The notes beneath the pieces are model-generated. The model searched no databases. It was not told the DNA's origin and saw nothing but the letters and a program-made list of their open reading frames with translations. Shown piece after piece: positions 1-7,861 of a DNA stretch of 64,000 bases. The DNA comes from JAEUPI01 sp963814435 (GTDB taxonomy: Bacteria > Pseudomonadota > Gammaproteobacteria > Burkholderiales > Burkholderiaceae_C). Numbering within the stretch: position 1 is the stretch's first letter; every line of letters begins with the position of its first letter. The stretch is from assembly GCA_963814435.1 (NCBI GenBank), contig CAWFCV010000025.1, positions 186,001 to 250,000 on the forward strand, given 5' to 3'. Position numbers and translations under genes: made by a program.

Positions 1-814
1 GGCCAAGATCATCGTCGTAACCTCCGGCAAGGGCGGGGTCGGCAAGACCACCACGAGCGCCAGCTTCGCGTCGGGCCTGGCGCTGCGCGGCCACAAGACC
101 GCGGTGATCGACTTCGACGTGGGCCTGCGCAACCTGGACCTCATCATGGGCTGCGAGCGCCGCGTGGTCTACGACCTGATCAACGTGATCCACCACGAGG
201 CCAAGCTGACGCAGGCGCTGATCAAGGACAAGCACTCGGACAACCTGCACATCCTGGCGGCGTCGCAGACGCGCGACAAGGATGCGCTGACGCAGGAGGG
301 CGTGAAGCGCGTGCTCGACGAGCTGGCCGAGATGGGCATGGAGTACGTCATCTGCGACTCGCCCGCCGGCATCGAGACCGGTGCGTTGATGGCGATGCAC
401 TACGCCGACGAGGCGCTGGTGGTCACCAATCCCGAGGTGTCGTCGGTGCGCGACTCCGACCGCATCCTCGGCATGCTGGCCTCGAAGACGCAGCGCGCGA
501 TCGACGGCAAGGAGCCCATCAAGGAGCACCTGCTGATCACGCGCTACAACCCGACGCGCGTGGTCGGCGGCCAGATGCTGTCGGTGGAGGACATCCAGGA
601 GATCCTGCGCATCCCGCTGATCGGCGTGATTCCCGAGTCGGAGACGGTGCTCAACGCGTCCAATCAGGGCGTGCCGGCGATCCACATGAAGGGCAGCGAC
701 GTGTCCGAGGCCTACAAGGACGTGATCCGCCGCTTCCTCGGCGAGAGCCGCGAGATGCGGTTCGTCCAGGCCGCGCGGCCCACGTTGTTCCAGCGGCTCT
801 TCGCGCGGGCCTGA
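1..814 (+). CDS. minD: Septum-site determining ATPase MinD, first codon cut by the window edge
   Basis: MinD is a membrane-associated ParA-type ATPase that, with MinC and MinE, keeps FtsZ rings away from the cell poles. Base 1 is probably the G of the ATG, since codon 2 onward reads AKIIVVTSGKGGVGKTT. This is the deviant Walker A motif with the signature lysine. The motif DFDVGLRNLDL (switch I region) and DSPAGIE (Walker B region) follow, and the C-terminus FQRLFARA resembles the amphipathic membrane-targeting helix. The frame is open to TGA at 812-814, giving about 271 residues, normal for the family. minE follows 109 bases downstream; minC should lie just outside the window. Confidence 0.97.
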   Translation, partial: AKIIVVTSGKGGVGKTTTSASFASGLALRGHKTAVIDFDVGLRNLDLIMGCERRVVYDLINVIHHEAKLTQALIKDKHSDNLHILAASQTRDKDALTQEGVKRVLDELAEMGMEYVICDSPAGIETGALMAMHYADEALVVTNPEVSSVRDSDRILGMLASKTQRAIDGKEPIKEHLLITRYNPTRVVGGQMLSVEDIQEILRIPLIGVIPESETVLNASNQGVPAIHMKGSDVSEAYKDVIRRFLGESREMRFVQAARPTLFQRLFARA

Positions 815-847
815 TACATGAAACGCCCAAGCTCACTTCGTTCGCTA

Positions 848-923
848 CCGCTGTGGTCCCGTCGGGACCACTTCGTGGCCCGTGGGGCGCGTCAGCGCCT
901 TCGGGCGGCCGGGCGGCACTGAC
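848..923 (+). repeat. Hairpin repeat between minD and minE, abutting the minE start
   Basis: The gap holds two stem-loops: GTGGTCCC/GGGACCAC at 853-871 with a 3-base loop, and an imperfect stem from CAGCGCC (893) to GGCACTG (915-921). The second element ends directly at the ATG of minE. It closely matches an element ending at the start codon of the gamma-glutamyl hydrolase gene on the minus strand (7703-7736). No Shine-Dalgarno sequence is visible between the stem and the ATG, so the hairpin may influence translation of minE. It could equally be a simple extragenic palindrome. Confidence 0.6.
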
Positions 924-1190
924 ATGTCGATCCTGAAATTCCTGTTCGGGCAGAACAAGAAGTCGGCCAGCCTGGCCAAGGAGCGCCTGCAGATCATCCT
1001 GGCGCACGAGCGCAGCGCGCGCAGCCCGCGCCGGCCCGACTACCTGCCGGCATTGCAGCGCGAGCTGCTGGCGGTGGTGTCGAAGTACGTGAAGATCCAG
1101 CCCAAGGACATCAAGGTGAGTTTCGAGCGCCAGCGCAACATCGAAGTGCTGGAGGTCAAGATCGAGTTGCCGCAGGCGCTGCGCGCCTGA
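924..1190 (+). CDS. minE: Cell division topological specificity factor MinE
   Basis: MinE stimulates the MinD ATPase and drives pole-to-pole oscillation of the Min system. The 88-residue product begins MSILKFLFGQNKKSA, the membrane-binding N-terminus. It is followed by AKERLQIILAHERS, the anti-MinCD helix/strand, and a C-terminal topological domain ending LEVKIELPQ. Length is typical. The ATG at 924 is chosen because the conserved family start begins there; an in-frame upstream extension from 882 would read through the intergenic hairpin repeat. It lies directly downstream of minD and is presumably cotranscribed. Confidence 0.97.
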   Translation: MSILKFLFGQNKKSASLAKERLQIILAHERSARSPRRPDYLPALQRELLAVVSKYVKIQPKDIKVSFERQRNIEVLEVKIELPQALRA

Positions 1191-1256
1191 GGTCGCCGCA
1201 CCCCGCGTCATCGGCCACAATTGCGGTACTGGTTCAACCCCACTACGGAGACTGGC

Positions 1257-1388
1257 ATGGCAAAAGGTCAGCAACGCAGCACCAAGGAAGCCAAGAAACC
1301 CAAGAAGGACAAGCTGCCTTCGAAGCCGGTGACGCCGCTGGGTCCGTCGATCACCACGGTGGTGCCGGACCGGCACAAGAAGAAGTAG
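1257..1388 (+). CDS. Small basic conserved-type protein (43 aa), function unknown
   Basis: An ATG at 1257 preceded by a clear ribosome-binding site (CTACGGAG, 6-7 bases upstream) opens a 43-codon frame to TAG at 1386. The product starts MAKGQQRSTKEAKKPKKDK and ends in PDRHKKK. It is lysine-rich, soluble and probably disordered, with a central proline/threonine stretch. I have the impression that similar short basic proteins occur in Burkholderiales, but no function is known to me. It converges with the pbpG-like gene, their stops 30 bases apart. A nucleic-acid-binding role would fit the charge but is speculation. Confidence 0.6.
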   Translation: MAKGQQRSTKEAKKPKKDKLPSKPVTPLGPSITTVVPDRHKKK

Positions 1389-1418
1389 GCCGCTGCTGCC
1401 GCCGGCCGCCGTCGCAGC

Positions 1419-2372
1419 CTACTGCGGCGATTCGCCGTCGGCCGCCAGCGCAGCCGCCGACGCGGCCGCGATGTCGCCTCCTTCGGCCACGTCGGGCTGG
1501 AGCATCGGCGGGGCCGTGGCCCCGGATGGTGCAACGCGCTCGGTCTGCGACCGGGCCCTGGCGACGAGCGATCGGCCGGTCAGCCAGTTCGACACGTTCT
1601 GCACGTCGAGCGCGCGATCGGCGGCGTTCGGGGCGCCCAGCAGCACCACGGTCACCGTGCGCTCGTCGACGCGCAGGCGCATGCTCAGGCACAGCCCCGC
1701 TTCGCGGGTGTAGCCGGTCTTCGACAGCATCACGTCCCAGCCCGCCGCGCCGACCAGCGCGTTGGTGTTGCGCACCTCCCACGGCCGGCCGAGGATCGTC
1801 GCGTTGACCACCGGCTGGCTGGTGATGCGCGTGATGTCGGGATAGCGCGCCGCGGCACGCAACACCTTGGCCATGTCTTCGGCGCTCGACAGGTTGCCCG
1901 GCGACAGACCGGTGGGCTCGTCGATGGTCGTCTGTTTCAGCCCGAGCGCGCGGATCTTGCGCTGCATTGCCTTCAGGAACGCGTCGATGCCGGCCCGGTA
2001 GTGGCGCGCCAGCGCCGCCGCCGCGCGGTTGTCCGACGCCACGAGCGCCAGTTCGAGCAGCGTCGAACGGGCGACGACGGCGCCCACCGGGACGCCGCTG
2101 CGGGTGTGCTTCAGCCGGTCGACGTCGGCCTCGGTGATGCGCAGCTCGTCGTTGAGCGATTGGCGCGCATCGAGTACCACCATCGCCGTCAACAGCTTGG
2201 TCAGCGAGGCGATCGGCGCCGCGGTCTTCGGCTCCTTGCTCAACAGCACGGCGCCGGTCGAGTCGTCGACGACGATCGCATGCGCCGATCCGAAATCCAC
2301 GTCGCCCGCGACCGCTGGCGCGCCGCTCAGCGCCGCCAGCAGAACAAGGATGAGCCGCCATTCATGCCGCAT
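1419..2372 (-). CDS. pbpG: D-alanyl-D-alanine endopeptidase, PBP7 type (peptidase S11)
   Basis: This low-molecular-weight penicillin-binding protein would cleave D-Ala-meso-DAP crosslinks in peptidoglycan in the periplasm. The 317-residue product has a signal peptide (residues 1-23, hydrophobic core LILVLLAALSGAPAVA). All three active-site motifs of serine DD-peptidases are present: SLTK at 56-59, SDN at 113-115 and KTG at 218-220. The C-terminal 50 residues are a low-complexity Ala-rich tail. No PBP5-type C-terminal beta domain or amphipathic anchor is evident, which favours the PBP7/PbpG group over the DacA group. The gene is monocistronic in appearance and separated from pbfA by 129 bases. 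Confidence 0.93.
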   Translation of the reverse strand: MRHEWRLILVLLAALSGAPAVAGDVDFGSAHAIVVDDSTGAVLLSKEPKTAAPIASLTKLLTAMVVLDARQSLNDELRITEADVDRLKHTRSGVPVGAVVARSTLLELALVASDNRAAAALARHYRAGIDAFLKAMQRKIRALGLKQTTIDEPTGLSPGNLSSAEDMAKVLRAAARYPDITRITSQPVVNATILGRPWEVRNTNALVGAAGWDVMLSKTGYTREAGLCLSMRLRVDERTVTVVLLGAPNAADRALDVQNVSNWLTGRSLVARARSQTERVAPSGATAPPMLQPDVAEGGDIAAASAAALAADGESPQ

Positions 2373-2501
2373 GGATCGACATGTACGCGATCGGCCTCGC
2401 CGACGCGATAGCCGATTCGAGGGGGTCGGGATTCAGGGCCCGCGTGGCCGGTGGCGACGCTGCCGCCATCGACCGCATGGGTCGGCTGCACGACGGTCGC
2501 G

Positions 2502-3899
2502 TCAGGCGGCGTCGGCGAGACACCCGTCGAGGATGTCCAGCGCCCGGTCCATCTGCTCGCGCGTGGTGATCAGCGGCGGCGTCAGCGTCAGCACGTTGCC
2601 CATCGTGGTCTTGAACGACAGCCCCAGCGACAACGCGCGGTAGAGCACGCGCTCGGCGGCGTCGGCGGCCGGCGACTTGGCATCGCGGTCGGTGACCAGC
2701 TCGATGCCCAGCAGCAGCCCGCGGCCGCGCACGTCGCCGATCAGCGGGTGGCGGCGCTTCATCTCCTGCAGCCGGGCCAGCGCATGCGCGCCCAGGCGTG
2801 CCGCGTGCTCGACCAGGCCCTCGCGCTCGATCACCTGCAGCGTGGCCAGTGCCGCGGCGGCGCTGACCGGGTTCTTCTCGTGGGTGTAATGGCCGAACGC
2901 GTAGTCGCCCGCCACGTCCAGCCCGGCGCGTGCGATGCAGGCCGCGATCGGCAGCACGCCGCCGCCCAGCGCCTTGCCGAGCACCACGATGTCGGGTTTC
3001 GCGCCGTCGTGCTCGGCAGCGAAGAAGCGCCCGGTCTTGCCCAGCCCGGTGGGGATCTCGTCGAAGATCAGCAGCGTGCCGGTGGCATCACACGCCTCGC
3101 GCACCGCCTGCCAGTAGCCCGGCGGCGGAATGAACGGCACCGCGCGGGCCGGCTCGGCGATCACCGCTGCGACGTCGCCCTCGCGTTCGAGCACGTAGCG
3201 CACCATGCTCGCGCAGGCCAGCTTGCACTGCTCGAGCCGCGGCTGGCCGTCGGCGTCGACCGGGTGGCCGTACGGGCAGCGGTAGCAGCCGAATGGCGCG
3301 ACATGCTCGCTGCCCGGCAGCAGCGGGCCGATGCGCCCGCCGCGAAACAGCGATTCACCACCGACGCTCGACGCGCCGAAGCCGGCGCCGTGGAACGCAT
3401 CCCAGAAACTCAGCGTCTTGAAACGCCCGGTGGCGGCACGTGCGAGCTTGATCGCGACCTCCACCGCATCGGACCCACCGGTGGTGAACAGCAGCTTCGC
3501 GTCGGAGCCGGTGAGCGACTTGAATCGCGCCCCCAGCGTCTCGGCCAGTTCAACCGCGCGCTGGCTCGCGAAACGCCGCGGCGCGAAGCTCAACGCATCG
3601 AGTTGCGACTTGATCGCCGCCACCACGTGCGGGTGCGCGTAGCCGACGTGGTGCACGTTGTTGCCGTGGAAATCCATAAGGCGCCGCCCGGCGAGGTCTT
3701 CGATCCAGATGCCTTCGGCCTTGACGATCACGTCCAGACAGGGCGTGGAAACCGACTGGTGCAGGAACGCCGCGCTGTCGCGTGCCAGCAGCGCGCGCGT
3801 GGTGCTGTCCAGGTGCTCGGCCTGCCAGGACGCGCGGCGCGGCGAGTGATTGACGTCGCCTTCGCTCTGCGCAGGGCCGTGGTGGGGAAGCGAGTTCAC
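2502..3899 (-). CDS. pbfA: Class III PLP enzyme, probable (R)-1-hydroxy-2-aminoethylphosphonate ammonia-lyase
   Basis: A 465-residue fold-type I PLP protein of the class III aminotransferase family. It has the Gly-rich TTGGSDAVE loop, the aspartate of IFDEIPTGLGKTG that pairs with the PLP nitrogen, and the Schiff-base lysine in VLGKALGGG. GTG at 3899 is chosen as start because GGAGGGT lies 6 bases upstream and the family alignment begins soon after. PbfA proteins of AEP clusters convert R-1-hydroxy-AEP to phosphonoacetaldehyde and ammonia. That assignment rests on my recollection of family sequence features (GNNVHHVGY and the GAGFGASSVGGE stretch) and on phnW, phnA, phnY and the AEP transporter in the same window. 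A generic omega-aminotransferase is the alternative. Confidence 0.75.
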   Translation of the reverse strand: MNSLPHHGPAQSEGDVNHSPRRASWQAEHLDSTTRALLARDSAAFLHQSVSTPCLDVIVKAEGIWIEDLAGRRLMDFHGNNVHHVGYAHPHVVAAIKSQLDALSFAPRRFASQRAVELAETLGARFKSLTGSDAKLLFTTGGSDAVEVAIKLARAATGRFKTLSFWDAFHGAGFGASSVGGESLFRGGRIGPLLPGSEHVAPFGCYRCPYGHPVDADGQPRLEQCKLACASMVRYVLEREGDVAAVIAEPARAVPFIPPPGYWQAVREACDATGTLLIFDEIPTGLGKTGRFFAAEHDGAKPDIVVLGKALGGGVLPIAACIARAGLDVAGDYAFGHYTHEKNPVSAAAALATLQVIEREGLVEHAARLGAHALARLQEMKRRHPLIGDVRGRGLLLGIELVTDRDAKSPAADAAERVLYRALSLGLSFKTTMGNVLTLTPPLITTREQMDRALDILDGCLADAA

Positions 3900-4015
3900 T
3901 GGACTACCCTCCGCGCTGCGCGCTCCGGGATGAGCGCTTTGGAGCGGCCATGCGCGCTCATGGCGGCACCATGATAGGTGCGACGGCCGCGGCGCCGGCC
4001 TGGGGCTTACTCGGC

Positions 4016-4702
4016 TCAGCCCGCCAGGTCGCGCAGGCTCAGCACCGGCCAGTCGCGCTCGGCCGCCTCGGCGGCCAGCCGCATGTCGGGGTTCACCGCC
4101 ACCGGGCGGCGCACCGCCTGCAGCAGCGGCAGGTCGTTGATCGAGTCGCTGTAGAACGTGATCTCGCACTCGTAGGGCTCGATGCGCTGCAGCGCAAGCC
4201 ACTCGTGCAGCCGCGCGATCTTGCCCTCGCGCATGTTCAGCGTGCCGGTGATGCGACCGGTGAAGCGCTGCTGCGCATCGACTTCGCATTCGGTGGCGAT
4301 CAGGTGCGGCAGCCCGAGGTAGGCCGTGGTCAGCTCGGTGAGGTAGCGGTTGGTGGCCGTGGTCAGCACCACCAGATCGCCGGCGTCGCGATGCCGCGCG
4401 ACCAGGTCGAGCGCCGCCTGGCCGATGCGCGGCGTGATCACCTCGTCCATGAAGATGCGGCGCAGCGGATCCCACTGCGCACGCGTGCGGCCCCCGAGCG
4501 TGGCCACGTAGAACTCGCAGAACGCCTGCGCGCTGACCGTGCCGGCGTTGTACTCGAGCTCCATGCGTCGATTGCGCGGCTCGAACTGGGCGCGGTCGAG
4601 CTCGCCACGGTCCATCAGGAATTCGCACCACAGCACATCGCTGTCGCCATCGAGCAGCGTGTAGTCGAGGTCGAACAGCGTCAGAGGAAGCGGGCGCGGC
4701 AT
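4016..4702 (-). CDS. HAD-IB family hydrolase (SerB/PSP-like phosphatase), substrate unknown
   Basis: The 228-residue protein carries the four HAD motifs: DLDYTLLDGDSD (motif I, nucleophile and general acid aspartates at residues 11 and 13), TTATN (motif II), GK in MREGKIARLHEW (motif III) and SDSINDLPLL (motif IV). The helical C1 cap between motifs I and II and the DxDxT variant with Tyr place it with HAD-IB phosphatases such as phosphoserine phosphatase-like proteins. It is not a phosphonoacetaldehyde hydrolase, which has a different motif I and a cap lysine. It sits 7 bases after the aldehyde dehydrogenase and upstream of pbfA, so it is probably in the same transcript and may act on a small phosphomonoester of amine or phosphonate metabolism. 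Confidence 0.85.
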   Translation of the reverse strand: MPRPLPLTLFDLDYTLLDGDSDVLWCEFLMDRGELDRAQFEPRNRRMELEYNAGTVSAQAFCEFYVATLGGRTRAQWDPLRRIFMDEVITPRIGQAALDLVARHRDAGDLVVLTTATNRYLTELTTAYLGLPHLIATECEVDAQQRFTGRITGTLNMREGKIARLHEWLALQRIEPYECEITFYSDSINDLPLLQAVRRPVAVNPDMRLAAEAAERDWPVLSLRDLAG

Positions 4703-4709
4703 CGGACGG

Positions 4710-6083
4710 TCAAGCTTGACGCAGGTGCCAGGCCTTGGGCCGGGTGAAGGTCTGGATGCCGTGCGTGCCGAGCGTCAGGCCGATGCCCGAATCGCCGTGG
4801 CCCGACCAGGGCAGGCGCGGGCTCACGCGGTCGCAGCAGTTCCAGTAGACGCTGCCGGCGTTGACGCGCGTGAGCAGCGCACGCGCCGTGGTTTCGTCCT
4901 TCGTGTACACGCCGGCGGTCAGGCCGTAGCGGGTGTCGTTCATCAGCGCCACGGCCTCGTCGTCACCGCGCACCTGCTGGATGCCGATGATCGGGCCGAA
5001 GCTCTCTTCGCGCATCAGCTCCATCGAGTGGTTGGCGCCGCTGAACACCGTCGGCGCGTACCAGTTGCCGGGGCCAGGCAGGCGGTGCCCGCCGCAGTGC
5101 AGCCGCGCGCCGCGCGCCTTGGCATCGGCCACCTGTGCGTCGAGCACGTCGAGCTGCGGTGCGCGCGTGATCGCACCGATGTAGGTGCCGGCGTCCATCG
5201 GGTCGCCGAGCTTGAAGCCGGCGACGGTGGCCACGAAGTGTTCGACGAAGGCGTCGTGGATCGCCTCGTGAACGTAGAGGCGTTCGACCGAGCAGCAACT
5301 CTGGCCGGTGTTGTACATCGCGCCGTCGGCCAGGCTTTCGGCGGCCGCCCTGGCGTCGGCGTCGGCGCGCACGTAGGTCGGGTCCTTGCCGCCGAGCTCG
5401 AGCTGCAGCTTCACGAGCCTGGGCGCCAGCGCTTCAGCGATGCGCACGCCGGTGGCGTGGCTGCCGGTGAAGAACAGGCCGTCGATGCGCTGCGCGAGCA
5501 GTGCGGCGCCCACCTCGCCTGCGCCCACCAGCGTGTGCATCGCGTCCTTCGGCACGCCCGCGCCGTGCAGCAGCCGCGCGATGTGCAAACCGGTGAGCGC
5601 GGCAAATTCCGACGGTTTGTAGAGCACCGTGTTGCCGGTCAGCAGCGCCGGCACGATGACGTTGCAGCCGACGAAGTACGGGTAGTTCCAGGCCGAGATG
5701 TTGCCGACCACGCCGAGCGGGATGTGGCCGATCTGCTCGTGCATGCCGCCGCCGTCGAACACATGTTCGTCGGCGATCGCCGCTGCGCATCGCTCGATGA
5801 AGAAATCGATGCGCGGCAGCAGGCCGTTGAGCTCGTTGCGCGACTGCGCGATCGGCTTGCCGACCTCACGCGTCAGCGTGACGGCCAGCGCCTCGAGCTC
5901 GGCCACCAGCGCCTGGCGGAAGCGGCCGATCGTGGCGATGCGCTCGGCCAGCGGCGTGGCCGCCCAGCGTGGCTGCGCCGCGCGCGCGGCCGCGGCCTTG
6001 GCAGCCACCGAGTCGGCATCGTCGGCCGCGACTTCGTCGACGACAGCGCCGGTGGCGGGGTTGGTGATTCTCAGGGTGGGCAT
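4710..6083 (-). CDS. NAD(P)-dependent aldehyde dehydrogenase, probably of the gamma-glutamyl amine route
   Basis: A 457-residue aldehyde dehydrogenase with the oxyanion asparagine in SAWNYPYFVG, the general base glutamate in LELGGKDP and the nucleophilic cysteine in GQSCCSVER. The product is compact but complete. It is followed by two gamma-glutamyl hydrolases on the upstream side (gap 9 bases) and lies in a run with a glutamine synthetase-like ligase and an iron alcohol dehydrogenase. That combination parallels the Puu pathway, where PuuC oxidises gamma-glutamyl-gamma-aminobutyraldehyde, so a gamma-glutamylated amino-aldehyde is the likeliest substrate. Oxidation of phosphonoacetaldehyde is possible, but a better PhnY candidate exists at 40737. 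Confidence 0.88.
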   Translation of the reverse strand: MPTLRITNPATGAVVDEVAADDADSVAAKAAAARAAQPRWAATPLAERIATIGRFRQALVAELEALAVTLTREVGKPIAQSRNELNGLLPRIDFFIERCAAAIADEHVFDGGGMHEQIGHIPLGVVGNISAWNYPYFVGCNVIVPALLTGNTVLYKPSEFAALTGLHIARLLHGAGVPKDAMHTLVGAGEVGAALLAQRIDGLFFTGSHATGVRIAEALAPRLVKLQLELGGKDPTYVRADADARAAAESLADGAMYNTGQSCCSVERLYVHEAIHDAFVEHFVATVAGFKLGDPMDAGTYIGAITRAPQLDVLDAQVADAKARGARLHCGGHRLPGPGNWYAPTVFSGANHSMELMREESFGPIIGIQQVRGDDEAVALMNDTRYGLTAGVYTKDETTARALLTRVNAGSVYWNCCDRVSPRLPWSGHGDSGIGLTLGTHGIQTFTRPKAWHLRQA

Positions 6084-6092
6084 CGGAAGAGT

Positions 6093-6887
6093 TCACGCGT
6101 GGAAGGCGCGTGCCGCTTGAAGAAAATCCTTGAGCAGGGGCGCATCGTCGAAGGTGTCGGGGTCGCCCGGAATGTGGAACTCGGGGTGCCACTGTACGGC
6201 GGCCACGTAGCCCGCACCGGCACGGCGCACCGCCTCGATCATGCCGTCGTCGGGGCAGACGGCCTCGACGACGAAGCCGGGCGCGAGGTCCTTGATCGCC
6301 TGGTGGTGCAGGCTGTTCACTGTGCCGTGGTGCACGCCCGGATACAGCTGCGCCAGCTTGGTGCCGGGCACCAGCTCCACCGAGTGGAAGTGGCGCTCGA
6401 ACGCCGAGCCGTCGCGGTGCGCGCGCGACGCCGGCCGCTGGGTGGCGATGTCCTGCAGCAGCGTGCCGCCGAACATCACGTTGAGCAGCTGCAGGCCGCG
6501 GCAGATGCCGAACACCGGCTTGCCGGCCCGCACGAAGGCGTCGATCAACTCGATCTCGTACAGGTCGCGCACCCGATCGCCCGACCAGTCGGGATGCATC
6601 GGCGCCTCGCCGTAACTCTCGGGCGCCACGTCGTTGCCGCCTTGCAGCAGCAGGCCGTCGAGCGTGCCGGCGTAGTCGTCCAGATCGAGGTCGCTGCGCG
6701 TGACGATGCTGTCTTTCGTGACGGCGGGCACCATCACCGCCATCGCGTGGCCCGACAGCACCCAGTGCGCCACCGACTGCTCCAGGTAGTGCAGGTTCTT
6801 GGTCCAGATGCCGCTGACGTTGATGCCCATCGAGCCCGGCGTGTAGATGCGCGAGGACACGCCGATCAGCAACGGTCGCGGGTTCAT
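6093..6887 (-). CDS. Gamma-glutamyl-GABA hydrolase family protein (class I GATase), copy 1
   Basis: The 264-residue protein belongs to the peptidase C26/class I glutamine amidotransferase-like hydrolases exemplified by PuuD, which remove the gamma-glutamyl group from an amino acid. The nucleophile elbow FGICRGLQLLN has the catalytic cysteine near residue 129, and AVQWHPEFH supplies the histidine and glutamate of the triad. The oxyanion region LLLQGGNDV is present. ATG at 6887 is chosen as the first methionine before the conserved PLLIGVSSR strand. It is a tandem paralogue of the next gene, separated by 32 bases. Confidence 0.9.
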   Translation of the reverse strand: MNPRPLLIGVSSRIYTPGSMGINVSGIWTKNLHYLEQSVAHWVLSGHAMAVMVPAVTKDSIVTRSDLDLDDYAGTLDGLLLQGGNDVAPESYGEAPMHPDWSGDRVRDLYEIELIDAFVRAGKPVFGICRGLQLLNVMFGGTLLQDIATQRPASRAHRDGSAFERHFHSVELVPGTKLAQLYPGVHHGTVNSLHHQAIKDLAPGFVVEAVCPDDGMIEAVRRAGAGYVAAVQWHPEFHIPGDPDTFDDAPLLKDFLQAARAFHA

Positions 6888-6919
6888 GGTCGGTTCAGGG
6901 CGCCGTGGTCGATGCCCGC

Positions 6920-7702
6920 TCAGGAGCCGCGCACCGCGCGCGCCGCATCGAGAAAGTCCTTCAGGATCGGCGTGTCGTCGATCACCGTCTTGTCCGACGG
7001 GTCGTGAAACTCCGGGTGCCACTGCACCGCCGCCAGAAAGCTGGGGCCGCGCCAGCGCACCGCCTCGATCATCTGGTCGTCGGGGCAGCGCGCCTCGACC
7101 ACGAAGTCCGGCGCCAGCCGGTTGATGCCCTGGTGGTGCACGCTGTTGGTCAGCACCTGCTTCACGCCGGGGTACAGCTGCGCCAGCCGCGTGCCCGGCA
7201 CGAACTCGACGCTGTGGAAGTTTTTGTCGTACAGCGTCGCGTCGCGATGGGCCAGCGACTCGGGCCGCAGCGTGGCGATGTCCTGCAGCAATGAGCCGCC
7301 GAAGGCGACGTTGAGCACCTGCAGGCCGCGGCAGACGCCGAACACCGGCTTGCCGGCGGCGACGAATGCCTTGCTGAGCGCGGTTTCGTACTGGTCGCGG
7401 ATGCGGTCGCCGGCCCAGTGTGGCTGCAGCGGCTCTTCGCCATAGTGGCCCGGCCACATGTCCGAGCCGCCCATCAGCACCAGGCCGTCGAGCCACTCGG
7501 CATAGTCGGCGTAGGTGACCGTGCCGCGCGAGGTGTCGCCCTCGGGCGACGGCACCATCACCGGCAGCGCCCGCCCCTCGGACGCCACCCAGTGCGCCAC
7601 CGACTGCTCGATGTACTGCAGCGTCTTGCCCTTGAAGATGGGGCGCTGGTCGTCGGCGTGGAAGAAGCAGGCGGAGATGCCGATCTTGAGGCGGGCGGTC
7701 AT
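6920..7702 (-). CDS. Gamma-glutamyl-GABA hydrolase family protein (class I GATase), copy 2
   Basis: A 260-residue PuuD-like hydrolase with catalytic cysteine in FGVCRGLQVLN and the HxE pair in AVQWHPEFHDP. It differs from copy 1 along its whole length while keeping the same motifs (for example GGSDMWPGHYGEEP versus GGNDVAPESYGEAP). This indicates an old duplication and possibly two gamma-glutamyl substrates. The start at 7702 directly abuts a hairpin repeat with an 8-bp perfect stem and has no obvious Shine-Dalgarno sequence, as at minE. It is the same operon direction as the aldehyde dehydrogenase and iron alcohol dehydrogenase genes. Confidence 0.9.
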   Translation of the reverse strand: MTARLKIGISACFFHADDQRPIFKGKTLQYIEQSVAHWVASEGRALPVMVPSPEGDTSRGTVTYADYAEWLDGLVLMGGSDMWPGHYGEEPLQPHWAGDRIRDQYETALSKAFVAAGKPVFGVCRGLQVLNVAFGGSLLQDIATLRPESLAHRDATLYDKNFHSVEFVPGTRLAQLYPGVKQVLTNSVHHQGINRLAPDFVVEARCPDDQMIEAVRWRGPSFLAAVQWHPEFHDPSDKTVIDDTPILKDFLDAARAVRGS

Positions 7703-7861
7703 GTCAGTGCCCGCCCGGCCGCCCGAAGGGCACTGAGGCCCCCTCGGGGGTGAGGTTGGACGAGAGCCAGCACCCGCGTGCTGGCGAACGCCTGCCGAAC
7801 CGGCCGGGCCTGCAAGCCCGGCCGTGGGCCAGCGAACGGAGTGAGCGTGCTGGCATCATGT
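7703..7861 (-). repeat. Cluster of hairpin repeats between the Fe-ADH gene and GATase copy 2
   Basis: Three palindromes fill this gap. One with the stem CAGTGCCC/GGGCACTG (7703-7736) ends at the GATase start codon. One is GCCAGCAC/GTGCTGGC with a CCGC loop (7767-7786). The third is a nearly perfect palindrome around CCGGCCGGGCCTGCA (7800-7827). The third is 27/28 identical to 13173-13200 in the hairpin island, and the first resembles the element before minE. No coding potential is credible here. These look like mobile or amplified extragenic palindromes. Confidence 0.7.

Noticed and set aside
4016..4702. Reading the HAD gene as phosphonoacetaldehyde hydrolase (phnX)
   Set aside because: PhnX has a different nucleophile motif and a Schiff-base lysine in the cap; here motif I is DLDYTLLDGD as in HAD-IB phosphatases. 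The pathway is also already completed by PhnY and PhnA.
4716..7007. Plus-strand open frame of 763 codons opposite the aldehyde dehydrogenase and hydrolases
   Set aside because: It is antisense to three well-supported genes, His/Arg/Val-rich and without any recognisable domain, as expected for G+C-rich DNA with third-position bias.
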